A stretch of 64,000 bases of DNA, taken from positions 1-64,000 of the forward strand of contig NZ_PISD01000001.1 in assembly GCF_002835735.1 (NCBI RefSeq), in the 5' to 3' direction. Shown here one piece after another: positions 53,175 through 62,078 of this stretch. A program made the translations under genes and the position numbers. Numbering within the stretch: the stretch's first letter is position 1; every line of letters begins with the position of its first letter. The notes below the pieces were generated by a model. It was not told the origin of the DNA. It did no database searches and saw only the letters and a program-made list of their open reading frames with translations. Origin of the DNA: Cytobacillus horneckiae. Its GTDB lineage: Bacteria > Bacillota > Bacilli > Bacillales > Cytobacillaceae.

Positions 53175-55592
53175 ATGAGCTTTAATCATCAGGAAATTGA
53201 AAAAAAGTGGCAAAGCTACTGGGATGAAAATAAAACATTCAAAACAAGTGAAGAGAAAGGCAAGCGTAAATTTTATGCATTGGATATGTTCCCATATCCT
53301 TCTGGTGCTGGTCTTCACGTTGGACATCCTGAAGGATATACAGCAACCGATATCCTTTCCCGCATGAAGAGAATGCAAGGATACAATGTCCTTCATCCGA
53401 TGGGGTGGGATGCATTCGGGTTACCGGCAGAGCAATATGCACTTGATACAGGAAATGACCCTGCTGAATTCACTGAGCATAATATTGCAACCTTTCGCCG
53501 TCAAATTAAAGCATTAGGCTTTTCATATGACTGGGATCGCGAAATTAATACGACAGATCCGGAGTACTATAAATGGACTCAATGGATTTTCTTGAAATTG
53601 TATGAAAAAGGCTTAGCTTATATAGATGAAGTAGCGGTAAACTGGTGTCCGGCTTTAGGAACAGTTCTGGCAAATGAAGAAGTAATCGACGGAAAAAGCG
53701 AGCGTGGCGGGCATCCAGTGGAAAGAAGACCAATGCGTCAGTGGATGTTGAAAATTACTGCTTATGCTGATCGCCTGCTTGAAGATTTGGATTTACTTGA
53801 TTGGCCGGAAAGCTTGAAGGATATGCAGCGCAACTGGATTGGCCGTTCTGAAGGAGCTGAAGTGACATTTAATATCGAAGGAGATAAAGGCACATTCACA
53901 GTCTTCACAACTCGTCCAGATACGTTATTCGGCGCAACTTATGCCGTGCTTGCACCAGAGCATAAATTAGTCGATAGCATTACAACAGAAGAGCAAAGAG
54001 CAGCAGTTGAAGCATATATTGAAAAAATTAAAACAAAGAGTGACTTGGAAAGAACAGACTTGGCAAAAGAGAAAACAGGCGTATTTACAGGTGCATATGC
54101 CATCAATCCAACAAATGGCGAGAAAATGCCGATCTGGATTGCCGACTATGTTTTAGCAAGCTATGGTACTGGAGCGATTATGGCGGTTCCTGCACATGAT
54201 GAACGCGACTACGATTTTGCAAAAGAATTTAAGCTGCCAATAAAAGAAGTTGTTGCCGGCGGTGATATTGAGAAGGAAGCCTATGTAGGCGACGGCGAGC
54301 ATGTTAACTCCGACTTTTTAAACGGAATGGGCAAAGAAGAAGCAATTGGCAAAATGATTGCTTGGCTAGAGGAACAAGAAATTGGCACGAAGAAAGTAAC
54401 TTATCGTCTTCGTGATTGGTTATTCAGCCGTCAGCGTTATTGGGGTGAGCCGATTCCGATTATTCATTGGGAAGATGGCACAATGTCAGCAGTACCGGAT
54501 GACCAGCTTCCATTGATTTTACCGCAGACAACTGAGATTAAACCATCTGGTACAGGGGAATCACCACTGGCAAATATTGAAGATTGGGTGAATGTTGTAG
54601 ACCCTAAAACAGGTAAAAAAGGGCGCAGAGAAACGAATACAATGCCGCAATGGGCAGGTAGCTGCTGGTATTACTTGCGTTATATTGATCCTAAAAACAA
54701 CGAAGCGCTTGCAGATGCCGAAAAGTTGAAAGAATGGCTTCCAGTTGATATTTACATTGGTGGTGCAGAGCATGCTGTTCTCCATCTTCTATACGCACGT
54801 TTTTGGCATAAGGTCCTTTACGATCTAGGTGTTGTTCATACGAAAGAGCCGTTCCAAAAGCTATTTAACCAAGGAATGATCTTAGGTGAAAACAATGAAA
54901 AGATGAGTAAATCTAAAGGCAACGTTGTTAATCCGGATGCAGTTGTAGAAAGCCATGGTGCAGACACGCTTCGATTATATGAAATGTTTATGGGACCACT
55001 TGATGCATCCATTGCTTGGTCAACAAACGGCCTTGATGGATCAAGAAGATTCTTGGATCGAATTTGGCGCTTAATTGTTGAAGAAAGCGGCGAATTAAGT
55101 AGCAAGATTCAAGAGACTGATGATACGCAATTAGAAAAGGTTTACCACCAAACGGTGAAGAAAGTCACTGAAGACTTTGAAGGACTTCGCTTTAACACGG
55201 CCATTTCACAAATGATGGTATTCATTAATGAAGCATATAAAGCAGACACGCTTCCAAAAAGCTATATTGAAGGATTTGTGAAAATGCTTGCTCCAATTGC
55301 ACCGCATGTGGCTGAAGAGTTGTGGGAAAAATTAGGATATCATGGCGGGACAGTTGCTTATGAATCATGGCCTGCATTCGATGAAGCGAAAATGGCGGAT
55401 GATGAAGTAGAAATTGTCATCCAAATCAATGGAAAAGTAAAAGCCAAACTAATGGTTCCTGCTAATGCGAAAAAAGACGTACTTGAGCAAATTGCCATGG
55501 GTGACGATAAAATTAAGGAACAAATTGACGGAAAAACAGTGCGTAAAGTCATCGCAGTTCCAGGAAAACTAGTAAATATCGTCGCAAATTAA
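53175..55592 (+). CDS. leuS: Leucyl-tRNA synthetase
   Basis: LeuS charges leucine tRNAs. The 805-residue class Ia synthetase has the HIGH-type motif [16 protein letters not shown] (about 40-55), an editing domain with [17 protein letters not shown], and [22 protein letters not shown] precedes the ATG. Regulation by the upstream T-box is expected. Two leucine tRNA genes lie at the start of the window. Confidence 0.98.
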   Translation: MSFNHQEIEKKWQSYWDENKTFKTSEEKGKRKFYALDMFPYPSGAGLHVGHPEGYTATDILSRMKRMQGYNVLHPMGWDAFGLPAEQYALDTGNDPAEFTEHNIATFRRQIKALGFSYDWDREINTTDPEYYKWTQWIFLKLYEKGLAYIDEVAVNWCPALGTVLANEEVIDGKSERGGHPVERRPMRQWMLKITAYADRLLEDLDLLDWPESLKDMQRNWIGRSEGAEVTFNIEGDKGTFTVFTTRPDTLFGATYAVLAPEHKLVDSITTEEQRAAVEAYIEKIKTKSDLERTDLAKEKTGVFTGAYAINPTNGEKMPIWIADYVLASYGTGAIMAVPAHDERDYDFAKEFKLPIKEVVAGGDIEKEAYVGDGEHVNSDFLNGMGKEEAIGKMIAWLEEQEIGTKKVTYRLRDWLFSRQRYWGEPIPIIHWEDGTMSAVPDDQLPLILPQTTEIKPSGTGESPLANIEDWVNVVDPKTGKKGRRETNTMPQWAGSCWYYLRYIDPKNNEALADAEKLKEWLPVDIYIGGAEHAVLHLLYARFWHKVLYDLGVVHTKEPFQKLFNQGMILGENNEKMSKSKGNVVNPDAVVESHGADTLRLYEMFMGPLDASIAWSTNGLDGSRRFLDRIWRLIVEESGELSSKIQETDDTQLEKVYHQTVKKVTEDFEGLRFNTAISQMMVFINEAYKADTLPKSYIEGFVKMLAPIAPHVAEELWEKLGYHGGTVAYESWPAFDEAKMADDEVEIVIQINGKVKAKLMVPANAKKDVLEQIAMGDDKIKEQIDGKTVRKVIAVPGKLVNIVAN

Positions 55593-55594
55593 AA

Positions 55595-55744
55595 GAAAAG
55601 CGAAGGTGGCTTGCCAAGGGGCGACAAGCATAAGATGAACCTGAAATGAAGGCGTACTTTGCCTTCAATTCAGATTTAGCTTATGACCTCGAGCCCCTAG
55701 CCACCGTAGCTAGACAAAGAAAAGCGAAGGTGGCTTGCCAAGGG
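55595..55744. repeat. Long palindromic repeat with truncated second copy
   Basis: A 26-bp sequence at 55595-55620 recurs exactly at 55719-55744. Within the first copy, GGTGGCT (55605-55611) pairs with AGCCACC (55699-55705), GGGGC with GCCCC, CATAAG with CTTATG, and GAAGGC with GCCTTC. Most of these hundred bases can therefore fold into one long imperfect hairpin. The second copy keeps only the left end. This looks like a dispersed Bacillus palindromic repeat. Confidence 0.75.
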
Positions 55745-55800
55745 ACGCGCGGGCTAAGGACGCCACGTCCTGTAGCAACAATTGCAGCTATGTAGTAAAA

Positions 55801-55829
55801 AAGGCTGTCTCTGATGAGGCAGCCTTTTC
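55801..55829 (+). terminator. Terminator downstream of leuS
   Basis: AAGGCTG-T-CTC pairs with GAG-G-CAGCCTT and is followed by TTCTT. It lies about 210 bases after leuS, beyond the palindromic repeat. Confidence 0.8.
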
Positions 55830-55909
55830 TTGCATGAAAGAAGTGATATTGGCTTTTTCAATCAATCTTTTTTAAAATAGAAATAGTAAATCGGAAAGGA
55901 TGTTAGACG

Positions 55910-56215
55910 ATGGAAGAAATGAAAGAAATAACAACTGATGAACTAAAGAACAAATTAGATGCAGGTGAGAAACTTGAATTAGTAGATGTTCGTGAAGATG
56001 ACGAAGTCGCTAAAGGAATGATTCCAGGAGCAAAGCATATTCGCATGGGTACGATTCCAGAAAATCTTGACAGCTTTGACAAGGATAAAGAATATATTAT
56101 GATTTGCCGCTCAGGTAATCGCAGCGGGCAAGTTTGTCACTACATGCAGGAGCAGGGCTATAAAGTTCGCAACATGGTCGGCGGCATGCTTGACTGGTCA
56201 GGAGAAACTAAATAA
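55910..56215 (+). CDS. ytwF: Rhodanese-like protein YtwF
   Basis: The 101-residue single-domain rhodanese has the active-site loop CRSGNRSGQ (Cys66) and LVDVREDDEVAKGMIPGA. It may carry persulfide sulfur, for example for thiolation; the partner is unknown. GGAAAGGATG precedes the ATG. It follows leuS as in B. subtilis. Confidence 0.9.
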   Translation: MEEMKEITTDELKNKLDAGEKLELVDVREDDEVAKGMIPGAKHIRMGTIPENLDSFDKDKEYIMICRSGNRSGQVCHYMQEQGYKVRNMVGGMLDWSGETK

Positions 56216-56229
56216 GTTGATCGAAGGAG

Positions 56230-56262
56230 TGCAGGCCGATTTATACTTGGTCTGCATTTTTT
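56230..56262 (+). terminator. Terminator of ytwF
   Basis: TGCAGGCC pairs with GGTCTGCA (one G-U pair), followed by six T. Confidence 0.85.
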
Positions 56263-56472
56263 ATTTAATTGACAAGAAAAACTAGCTGTTTTACAAATGA
56301 TTTTTCCTTTTATATAATGATCTCCTTTTATGAAGAAAGTCTAGAGAATATAAAATCACCTGGCGTGTAGTAGGAAGCTTTTTATTTGCGCTATTAGTGT
56401 AAAGTGGTGTTAAGGAATATTTTTTGATAATTCTGTCAAAAATGAAAGGTAAAAAGAAAGGACAGAAAACCA

Positions 56473-56658
56473 ATGATTAAAGTGAAATTATTTGATCAAG
56501 AACATGAAAAGGATTTGGAAGTTGCGATGAATCGATTTTTAGAAAAAATAGAAGAGAAGAAGCTTGTGGATATAAAATACAATATTGCCGCAATACAGGA
56601 AGAGGAAGAAGATGAACAAATTTATTGCTTTTCAGCTATGGTTATTTATCGAGCCTGA
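56473..56658 (+). CDS. cse60: Sporulation protein Cse60
   Basis: The 61-residue protein begins MIKVKLFDQEHEKDLE, has an acidic stretch EEEEDEQIYCFSAMVIYR at the end, and matches the small Cse60 family, a SigE-dependent sporulation product in B. subtilis of unknown function. AAAGGACAG lies ten bases before the ATG. The stop codon lies inside its terminator hairpin. I did not find a convincing SigE promoter. Confidence 0.82.
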   Translation: MIKVKLFDQEHEKDLEVAMNRFLEKIEEKKLVDIKYNIAAIQEEEEDEQIYCFSAMVIYRA

Positions 56659-56680
56659 TGGGCGATCCATCAGGCTCTTT
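56651..56680. terminator. Terminator of cse60, overlapping its stop codon
   Basis: GAGCCTGATGG (56651-56661) pairs with CCATCAGGCTC (56667-56677), followed by TTT. The TGA stop is within the left arm. Confidence 0.85.
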
Positions 56681-56692
56681 GAACAAATCTTT

Positions 56693-57946
56693 TTAAAGCG
56701 CCGCGTTCGTGCCCGCCAATCTGCCGGTTACAAGAGCAGAGGTAATATTATAACCGCCTGTATAACCATGGATATCAAGAATCTCTCCACAGAAATACAA
56801 GCCTGGCATGAATTTTGAAGCCATTGTTTGAGGTTCGATTTCTTTAACGGAGACCCCGCCGCCTGTGACAAAGGCTTTATCTAGAGGAAGTGTCCCGTCC
56901 ACCTTAAATTGAAATGATTTTAACTCTTTTACGATTCCTCTTATTTTTTCATGTGATATAGTTCCACCTTGTGCAGATGGATCAATATCATTTTTTTCAA
57001 GGAGAAAAAGCAAATAGCGCTCTGGAACAATCCCTTTAATAATATTTTTTATACTTTTTTTCGGTTCATCCTTAATCATCTTCATCATTTCTTGGAAAAG
57101 CTGCTCTTCTTTTTTATGAGGCAAGGCATCTATACTCATGGTTACTTCTTTCAAGTCCCATTTCTTCATTGCTTTAACAACAAATTGGCTGCAACGCAGT
57201 ACAGCTGGACCGCTTATTCCAATATGTGTGAATATCATATCCATCTGATGAGTGATAATCGCTTTGCCTTTAGGGTTTAAAACGCTTAAAGCTATCTCTC
57301 TAAGTGATAATCCTTGTAAAGCTTTTTCTTTGATGAAAGGTTCTGAAGAAGTTAACGGTACTTCTGTTGGAAACAATTCTGTTATGGTATGACCAGCTTT
57401 TTCAGCCCATGCATACCCGTCTCCAGTAGATCCGGTATGTGGCACTGATTTACCGCCAACAGCAATAACAATTGAATCGGCATGACAGTGTGTACCTGTC
57501 ACTAATTCTACTGTATGGCCATGCTCACTGTTAAACTGAACATCTTTAACTGGACTGTTTGTTTTAATTTCAACATTTAACTGTGCTAGCCTTGTGAGCA
57601 AGGCATCTACCACAGACTGTGCCTTGTCTGTGACGGGAAACATTCTGCCATGGTCTTCTTCTTTTAATTGAATGCCAAGCTTTTCAAAAAAATGAATAAT
57701 GTCTTCATTGCTAAAAATAGAAAACGCACTATATAGAAAACGGCCATTTCCAGGAATATGCTTAATAATTTCATCCACAGGCAGCCTGTTAGTCACATTA
57801 CAGCGGCCGCCGCCAGAGATAGCAAGCTTTCTTCCAAGTTTATTGCCTTTATCAATTAAGAGTACATTCGCATCATTTTCAGCAGCTCCAATCGCAGCCA
57901 TTAATCCGGACGGACCGCCTCCAATGACAATTACATCGTATTTCAT
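56693..57946 (-). CDS. ytfP: NAD(P)/FAD-dependent oxidoreductase YtfP (HI0933 family)
   Basis: The 417-residue flavoprotein starts [18 protein letters not shown] with the dinucleotide-binding motif (residues 8-13), then [14 protein letters not shown] and [12 protein letters not shown] near the C-terminus. This family binds FAD; the physiological reaction is not established. I start at ATG 57946 since the fold begins there; the frame is open to 57988. It converges with cse60. Confidence 0.9.
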   Translation of the reverse strand: MKYDVIVIGGGPSGLMAAIGAAENDANVLLIDKGNKLGRKLAISGGGRCNVTNRLPVDEIIKHIPGNGRFLYSAFSIFSNEDIIHFFEKLGIQLKEEDHGRMFPVTDKAQSVVDALLTRLAQLNVEIKTNSPVKDVQFNSEHGHTVELVTGTHCHADSIVIAVGGKSVPHTGSTGDGYAWAEKAGHTITELFPTEVPLTSSEPFIKEKALQGLSLREIALSVLNPKGKAIITHQMDMIFTHIGISGPAVLRCSQFVVKAMKKWDLKEVTMSIDALPHKKEEQLFQEMMKMIKDEPKKSIKNIIKGIVPERYLLFLLEKNDIDPSAQGGTISHEKIRGIVKELKSFQFKVDGTLPLDKAFVTGGGVSVKEIEPQTMASKFMPGLYFCGEILDIHGYTGGYNITSALVTGRLAGTNAAL

Positions 57947-58296
57947 CACTTTCACCAACTTATTTTCATTGAGTAGTATTGCTGACATTGCTTTTTAAAT
58001 CACCATTATCAAACAGTGGATAGGGCTCTCCATCTGTCCAGCACGGGTCAGGTGGGTGTTCCTACATGCCATCCGCTTTTAATATTATAATGCATTTTTT
58101 TATTTATCTAAACAAGTTGTCTGTTGAAAGTAGATTTCCTTTAAAAAGAGGGTTAAACTACTATAGTATGCTAAAAATATGTCTTAGATTGTCGGATTAT
58201 ATGATAAAATGAAAAGTCGGATTGTATAAAGATTTTGCGAAAGAAAATTAATTTTACAAGGCTGGGAAGGCGCTTGGACTAAGAGGATGGGATTAT
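57947..58296. other. Spacer between ytfP and ytgP
   Basis: These 350 bases contain the divergent promoters. The first 130 bases are less AT-rich than the rest, but I find no gene, known RNA or repeat shared with other spacers here. Confidence 0.4.
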
Positions 58297-59916
58297 ATGT
58301 CGTCTAAGCTTTTACGAGGTACGTTTATACTAACCTTAGGTACTTTTATATCTAAGTTTCTTGGGTTGTTTTATGTTATTCCTTTTTATCAAATTGTCGG
58401 CAGCGAGGGTACATTATTATACCAGTATTCTTACGTTCCTTACACAATTTTTATTAGTATTGCAACAGCAGGTGTTCCGCTTGCTGTATCAAAATTTATT
58501 TCTAAATATAATGCATTAGAAGAATATGCAGTTGGCAGGAAGTTATTTAAGTCGGGTATTTTAATTATGCTGGCAAGTGGAATAGCCTGCTTTCTAATTA
58601 TGTTTATTGGCGCACCGGCCTTCGCAAAGATTTTTACTGATGTAAATGACCCGCAGCTGCTTGGTGATATCACATCAGTGATTAGAGCGGTTAGCTTCGC
58701 GCTAATTATTATCCCATTTATGAGTTTAATTAGAGGTTATTTTCAAGGTCATCAGTCAATGGGACCGTCAGCAGTCTCACAGGTAGTGGAACAAATTGTT
58801 AGAATCGCATTTCTGCTAGCAGGAGCATTCGTTGTGATGAACATAATGAATGGTGACTTAGTGACTGCTGTGAGTGTAGCAACATTTGCAGCATTTATTG
58901 GCGGCTTGGGCAGTTTGTTTGTTTTATTCTGGTATTGGTATAAGCGAAAGCCATATTTAGATGAATTATTGGAGCAGGATAAAGGAACAACTGATATTTC
59001 ACTAATAGATATGTACAAGGAAATTATCGTTTATTCCATACCATTTGTTCTCGTTGGTATTGCCAATCCGCTCTTTCAATTCATTGACTTATCAACTTTT
59101 AATAAAGCCATGCAATCAATTGGTTATTCAATTAAGGAGTCAGGGGAAGCACTCTCCATCCTTAATTATCAAACACATAAATTAGTTATTATTCCTGTAA
59201 CATTAGCAATTGCTTTCTCAATGACATTAGTGCCAAGCATTACTAAGGCATTTGTCGAAGAAGATCGCTCAAGTATGACAAGGCAATTAAATCAGACTTT
59301 TCAAGTGGTATTATTTTTAACATTGCCAGCTGCAGTTGGTTTAGCTCTTCTTTCAGAGCCCATTTATACATTGTTTTATGAGCATGATATTCTAGGGTCA
59401 GAGGTACTGCGTGCTTATGCACCGGTCGCGATGCTATTTGCACTTTATTCTGTAACTGCAGCGATTCTGCAAGGCATCAATGAACAGCGGTTTACAGTGT
59501 TAAGCTTATTAGTTGGAATACTCGTTAAGTTATCGCTAAATATTCCATTAATTAAATGGATGGAAACAGAAGGTGCTATTTTAGCAACGGCACTAGGTTA
59601 TGTGGCTGCAATATTAATTAACTTATTTGTAATTAAAACTTTCTCTGGCTATAAGTTCAGGCTTGTATTTAGGAGAGGATTACTTATAATTATTTTTACA
59701 GTCATTATGTTAATTGCTACATTAATTACGTATAAATTAATGACTATATTCCTTTCACCTGCTTCAAATTTCCAATCGATTATTATCGTTGTGATATGTG
59801 CAGGCGTGGGAGCTGGCCTATATTTCTTTATGGCAACTAAGTCAAGACTTATCCATTTCTTATTTGGAGATAAGCTTGATCGTGTATTAATTAAGCTAAA
59901 AATAAAAAGAGCATAA
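58297..59916 (+). CDS. ytgP: Lipid II flippase-family (MurJ/SpoVB-like) membrane protein
   Basis: The 539-residue protein has about fourteen hydrophobic helices of the polysaccharide-export/MVF fold and starts with the family's LLRGTFILTLGTFISKFLG. YtgP-type proteins are the MurJ homologues that move lipid II across the membrane in Firmicutes; SpoVB is a close sporulation paralogue, so the precise role is inferred. GAGGATGGG precedes the ATG. Confidence 0.88.
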   Translation: MSSKLLRGTFILTLGTFISKFLGLFYVIPFYQIVGSEGTLLYQYSYVPYTIFISIATAGVPLAVSKFISKYNALEEYAVGRKLFKSGILIMLASGIACFLIMFIGAPAFAKIFTDVNDPQLLGDITSVIRAVSFALIIIPFMSLIRGYFQGHQSMGPSAVSQVVEQIVRIAFLLAGAFVVMNIMNGDLVTAVSVATFAAFIGGLGSLFVLFWYWYKRKPYLDELLEQDKGTTDISLIDMYKEIIVYSIPFVLVGIANPLFQFIDLSTFNKAMQSIGYSIKESGEALSILNYQTHKLVIIPVTLAIAFSMTLVPSITKAFVEEDRSSMTRQLNQTFQVVLFLTLPAAVGLALLSEPIYTLFYEHDILGSEVLRAYAPVAMLFALYSVTAAILQGINEQRFTVLSLLVGILVKLSLNIPLIKWMETEGAILATALGYVAAILINLFVIKTFSGYKFRLVFRRGLLIIIFTVIMLIATLITYKLMTIFLSPASNFQSIIIVVICAGVGAGLYFFMATKSRLIHFLFGDKLDRVLIKLKIKRA

Positions 59917-59920
59917 AAAC

Positions 59921-59942
59921 AAGGTCTCCATTCGGGGACCTT
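59921..59942 (+). terminator. Hairpin after ytgP
   Basis: AAGGTCTCC pairs with GGGGACCTT (one G-U pair) around ATTC, five bases after the ytgP stop. No T run follows. The same hairpin recurs at 60253-60274. Confidence 0.6.
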
Positions 59943-60252
59943 CAGACTGTAAAGAAATTCACTTCAAAAATAAAAATGATGAGCCTTAGGATTTTCAGAG
60001 GTATACCATTCGCTCTTCAAGGCTTGGAACGTTGAGTGTGCTTTCATCGACACCCAGTGCCCGCAAGTTAGGAAACTGGGCAAATGGGAAGCGCTTAGCA
60101 AAAGCAGTGCCCGAAAATCAGAAAAAGAAGCCAAAAGGGAACTACTTTGCAAAAGCGCATTTATTGTCTATACTGTCTCTTCTCTCCCTCAGTATTCGAG
60201 CGGACGACACCTCTCCTTACTAAATTCTCTTATCACTTTCTGTTGCATTCTG
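59943..60252 (+). repeat. Dispersed repeat element, copy C, between duplicated hairpins
   Basis: The sequence from about 60130 (GGGAACTACTTTGCAAAAGC... to ACACCTCTCC... TTGCATTCTGAAGG) resembles copies A and B downstream of yttB. It is flanked on both sides by the GGTCTCC hairpin, as expected if an element had landed in the ytgP terminator. No gene is called in these 310 bases. Confidence 0.5.
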
Positions 60253-60274
60253 AAGGTCTCCAATAGGGGACCTT
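60253..60274 (+). terminator. Second copy of the ytgP hairpin
   Basis: AAGGTCTCC pairs with GGGGACCTT around AATA and is followed by GTTTATC. It differs from the copy at 59921 by two loop bases and may be the original terminator separated from ytgP by the repeat element. Confidence 0.6.
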
Positions 60275-60366
60275 GTTTATCACTTGACTTATAGGAGAGA
60301 TAATCTTTTACGCAGCAAGAGAGACTGTAGATGGGATTTGATGAACGCTAAGCTTTTCTAAAATGT

Positions 60367-60585
60367 TTATGAACGCGGTTGAGTACTGCCGATTCCAAGT
60401 CGTCGTTCAATGCGATCTAGTCTACGATCAACCCTTTCAAGTCTGCGTTCAATACGATCATTTTGCTGTTCCAGCCTTTGGACCTGATTTTCCAACCGTT
60501 CTAATCTTCTATTAGTGCTGCCTCCTCCGCTACCAGGAGGAAATCCAGGGACTGGGATAAAAGTTGGCTGTTGACGATAATACAT
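60367..60585 (-). CDS. Small Pro/Gly-then-coiled-coil protein, 72 residues
   Basis: The protein has a short N-terminal MYYRQQPTFIPVPGFPPGSG, a glycine linker, then about forty residues of charged heptads (repeats of RLER, RIERR, RLDRIERRL) that should form a coiled coil. I start at ATG 60585, nine bases after AAAGGAG. The layout recalls small spore-coat-associated proteins of Bacillus, but I cannot name a family. Confidence 0.65.
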   Translation of the reverse strand: MYYRQQPTFIPVPGFPPGSGGGSTNRRLERLENQVQRLEQQNDRIERRLERVDRRLDRIERRLGIGSTQPRS

Positions 60586-60699
60586 ATGATCCATCTCCTT
60601 TATTTCTAACAAAAATATGATATTAGTCTATGTAAAGCTAGGCATTGTGCAACAGGCAAGTGCCTAAATATAAGAAATTTATTTCGAAGGAAGGGTAAT

Positions 60700-61422
60700 A
60701 TGCGAATTGATAAGATGCTATCCAATTTAGGTTATGGAAGCCGGAAAGAAGTAAAATTGCTATTAAAAAATGGTGTGGTTCAACTAAATGGAAACATAGT
60801 GAAGGATGCAAAGCAGCATGTGAACCCTGAAGAAGACACAGTCGTCATTAATGGGGAACCTGTTGAATACAAAGAGTTTATTTATTTAATGATGAATAAA
60901 CCGCCGGGGGTCATATCCGCCACAGAGGATTCACAACATGAAACAGTCATTGATATTTTAGAAATGGAAGATGTGGTTTTTTCACCTTTTCCTGTCGGAA
61001 GATTGGATAAAGATACTGAAGGCTTATTGCTGCTAACGAATGATGGTCAATTATCACACCGGCTTTTATCACCAAAAAAGCATGTACCAAAAACGTATTT
61101 TGCGGTAATTGATCGAGAAGTAACAGAAGGGGATATCGTCTCTTTTAAAGAGGGTGTAATGCTAGATGACGGCTATGAAACGAAACCAGCACATTTAAAG
61201 ATTATTAAAAGTGGTTTGCCCTCTGAAATAGAATTAACAATTACCGAGGGGAAATTTCACCAAGTGAAAAGAATGTTTGAAGCAGTGGGTAAAAATGTGA
61301 TTTATTTAAAAAGGTTATCGATGGGGCCGCTGCTGTTGGATGAGTCATTGCAATTAGGGGAATATAGAGAATTAACTGATGAAGAATTACAGCTCCTGGT
61401 TAATTATGAAGTAGAAGCATAA
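60700..61422 (+). CDS. rsuA: 16S rRNA pseudouridine synthase (RsuA family)
   Basis: The 240-residue protein has an N-terminal S4 RNA-binding domain (MRIDKMLSNLGYGSRKEVK) and the catalytic GRLDKDTEGLLLLT (Asp103), with KTYFAVI. RsuA-type enzymes isomerise a uridine of 16S rRNA. GAAGGAAGG precedes the ATG. It matches the B. subtilis gene beside ytzE. Confidence 0.9.
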   Translation: MRIDKMLSNLGYGSRKEVKLLLKNGVVQLNGNIVKDAKQHVNPEEDTVVINGEPVEYKEFIYLMMNKPPGVISATEDSQHETVIDILEMEDVVFSPFPVGRLDKDTEGLLLLTNDGQLSHRLLSPKKHVPKTYFAVIDREVTEGDIVSFKEGVMLDDGYETKPAHLKIIKSGLPSEIELTITEGKFHQVKRMFEAVGKNVIYLKRLSMGPLLLDESLQLGEYRELTDEELQLLVNYEVEA

Positions 61423-61423
61423 A

Positions 61424-61455
61424 AAGAGCTCCAGCGATTAAGCTGGAGCTTCACT
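61424..61455 (+). terminator. Hairpin between rsuA and ytzE
   Basis: AGCTCCAGC (61427-61435) pairs with GCTGGAGCT (61442-61450). A tracts before it provide a T run for the minus strand, so it may serve both convergent genes. Confidence 0.85.
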
Positions 61456-61468
61456 TACATTTGCACAC

Positions 61469-61690
61469 TTATGATGACATCTTCACTTTTTTTTGCGTAA
61501 TGGTCCATTTTCCACGGCTAGGACTTTTCACTAAATCGTTATAAGCAAGGACATTTAAATCACGTTGTATCGTTCGAGGAGTAATACCAAATTCCTCTAC
61601 AAGTTCCTGAGTTGTTACAGTTCCGTTTTTACTAATAAACATATAAACGGATTTGATACGGTTTAACATCCGGTTAGTCGAAGGTTTCAA
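61469..61690 (-). CDS. ytzE: DeoR-type helix-turn-helix protein YtzE
   Basis: The 73-residue protein is a single winged HTH with VTTQELVEEFGITPRTIQRD (about 24-43), the DeoR N-terminal signature, and no sugar-binding domain. It closely follows B. subtilis YtzE. I start at TTG 61690, preceded by GGGAGTGG, because the family begins with KPSTNRML; the frame is open to 61774. Confidence 0.85.
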   Translation of the reverse strand: MKPSTNRMLNRIKSVYMFISKNGTVTTQELVEEFGITPRTIQRDLNVLAYNDLVKSPSRGKWTITQKKVKMSS

Positions 61691-62078
61691 AAAACCACTC
61701 CCTATCCATTTTTCAAACCCTTGGCAAGTTCCTGCAACCGACAGCTTCATTGAAGAAACATGTCCTTCAAGCATATGTAGTTTTCTTTTTCCTCTGACAA
61801 CTCCTTTTCCTGTTTAACAGAAGATTTTCAAGATGTCATCCCATTTACATACATTGTAACTCTATTTTCAGATAATTTCTAGCAAGTTGTATCATTTTAC
61901 AGAAATTTTCTCTGTTTCCTTTTATAATGTCCCCCCCCAATATCTTACTCTTACAACTATATGGTTAGTTGGTCCTGTATTATGTTTGAAAATTCTAAAA
62001 ATATTAACTTATATTCAATTTTCTTATTTTCTTTTATAATCAACATGATATGTAAATATTTGAAAGGAAATGTGAAAA
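61691..62078. other. Spacer between ytzE and the M48-ankyrin gene
   Basis: About 390 AT-rich bases. A run of nine C (61931-61939) stands out, a possible slippage-prone tract, and I see no gene or known RNA. Promoters of both neighbours must be here. Confidence 0.4.
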
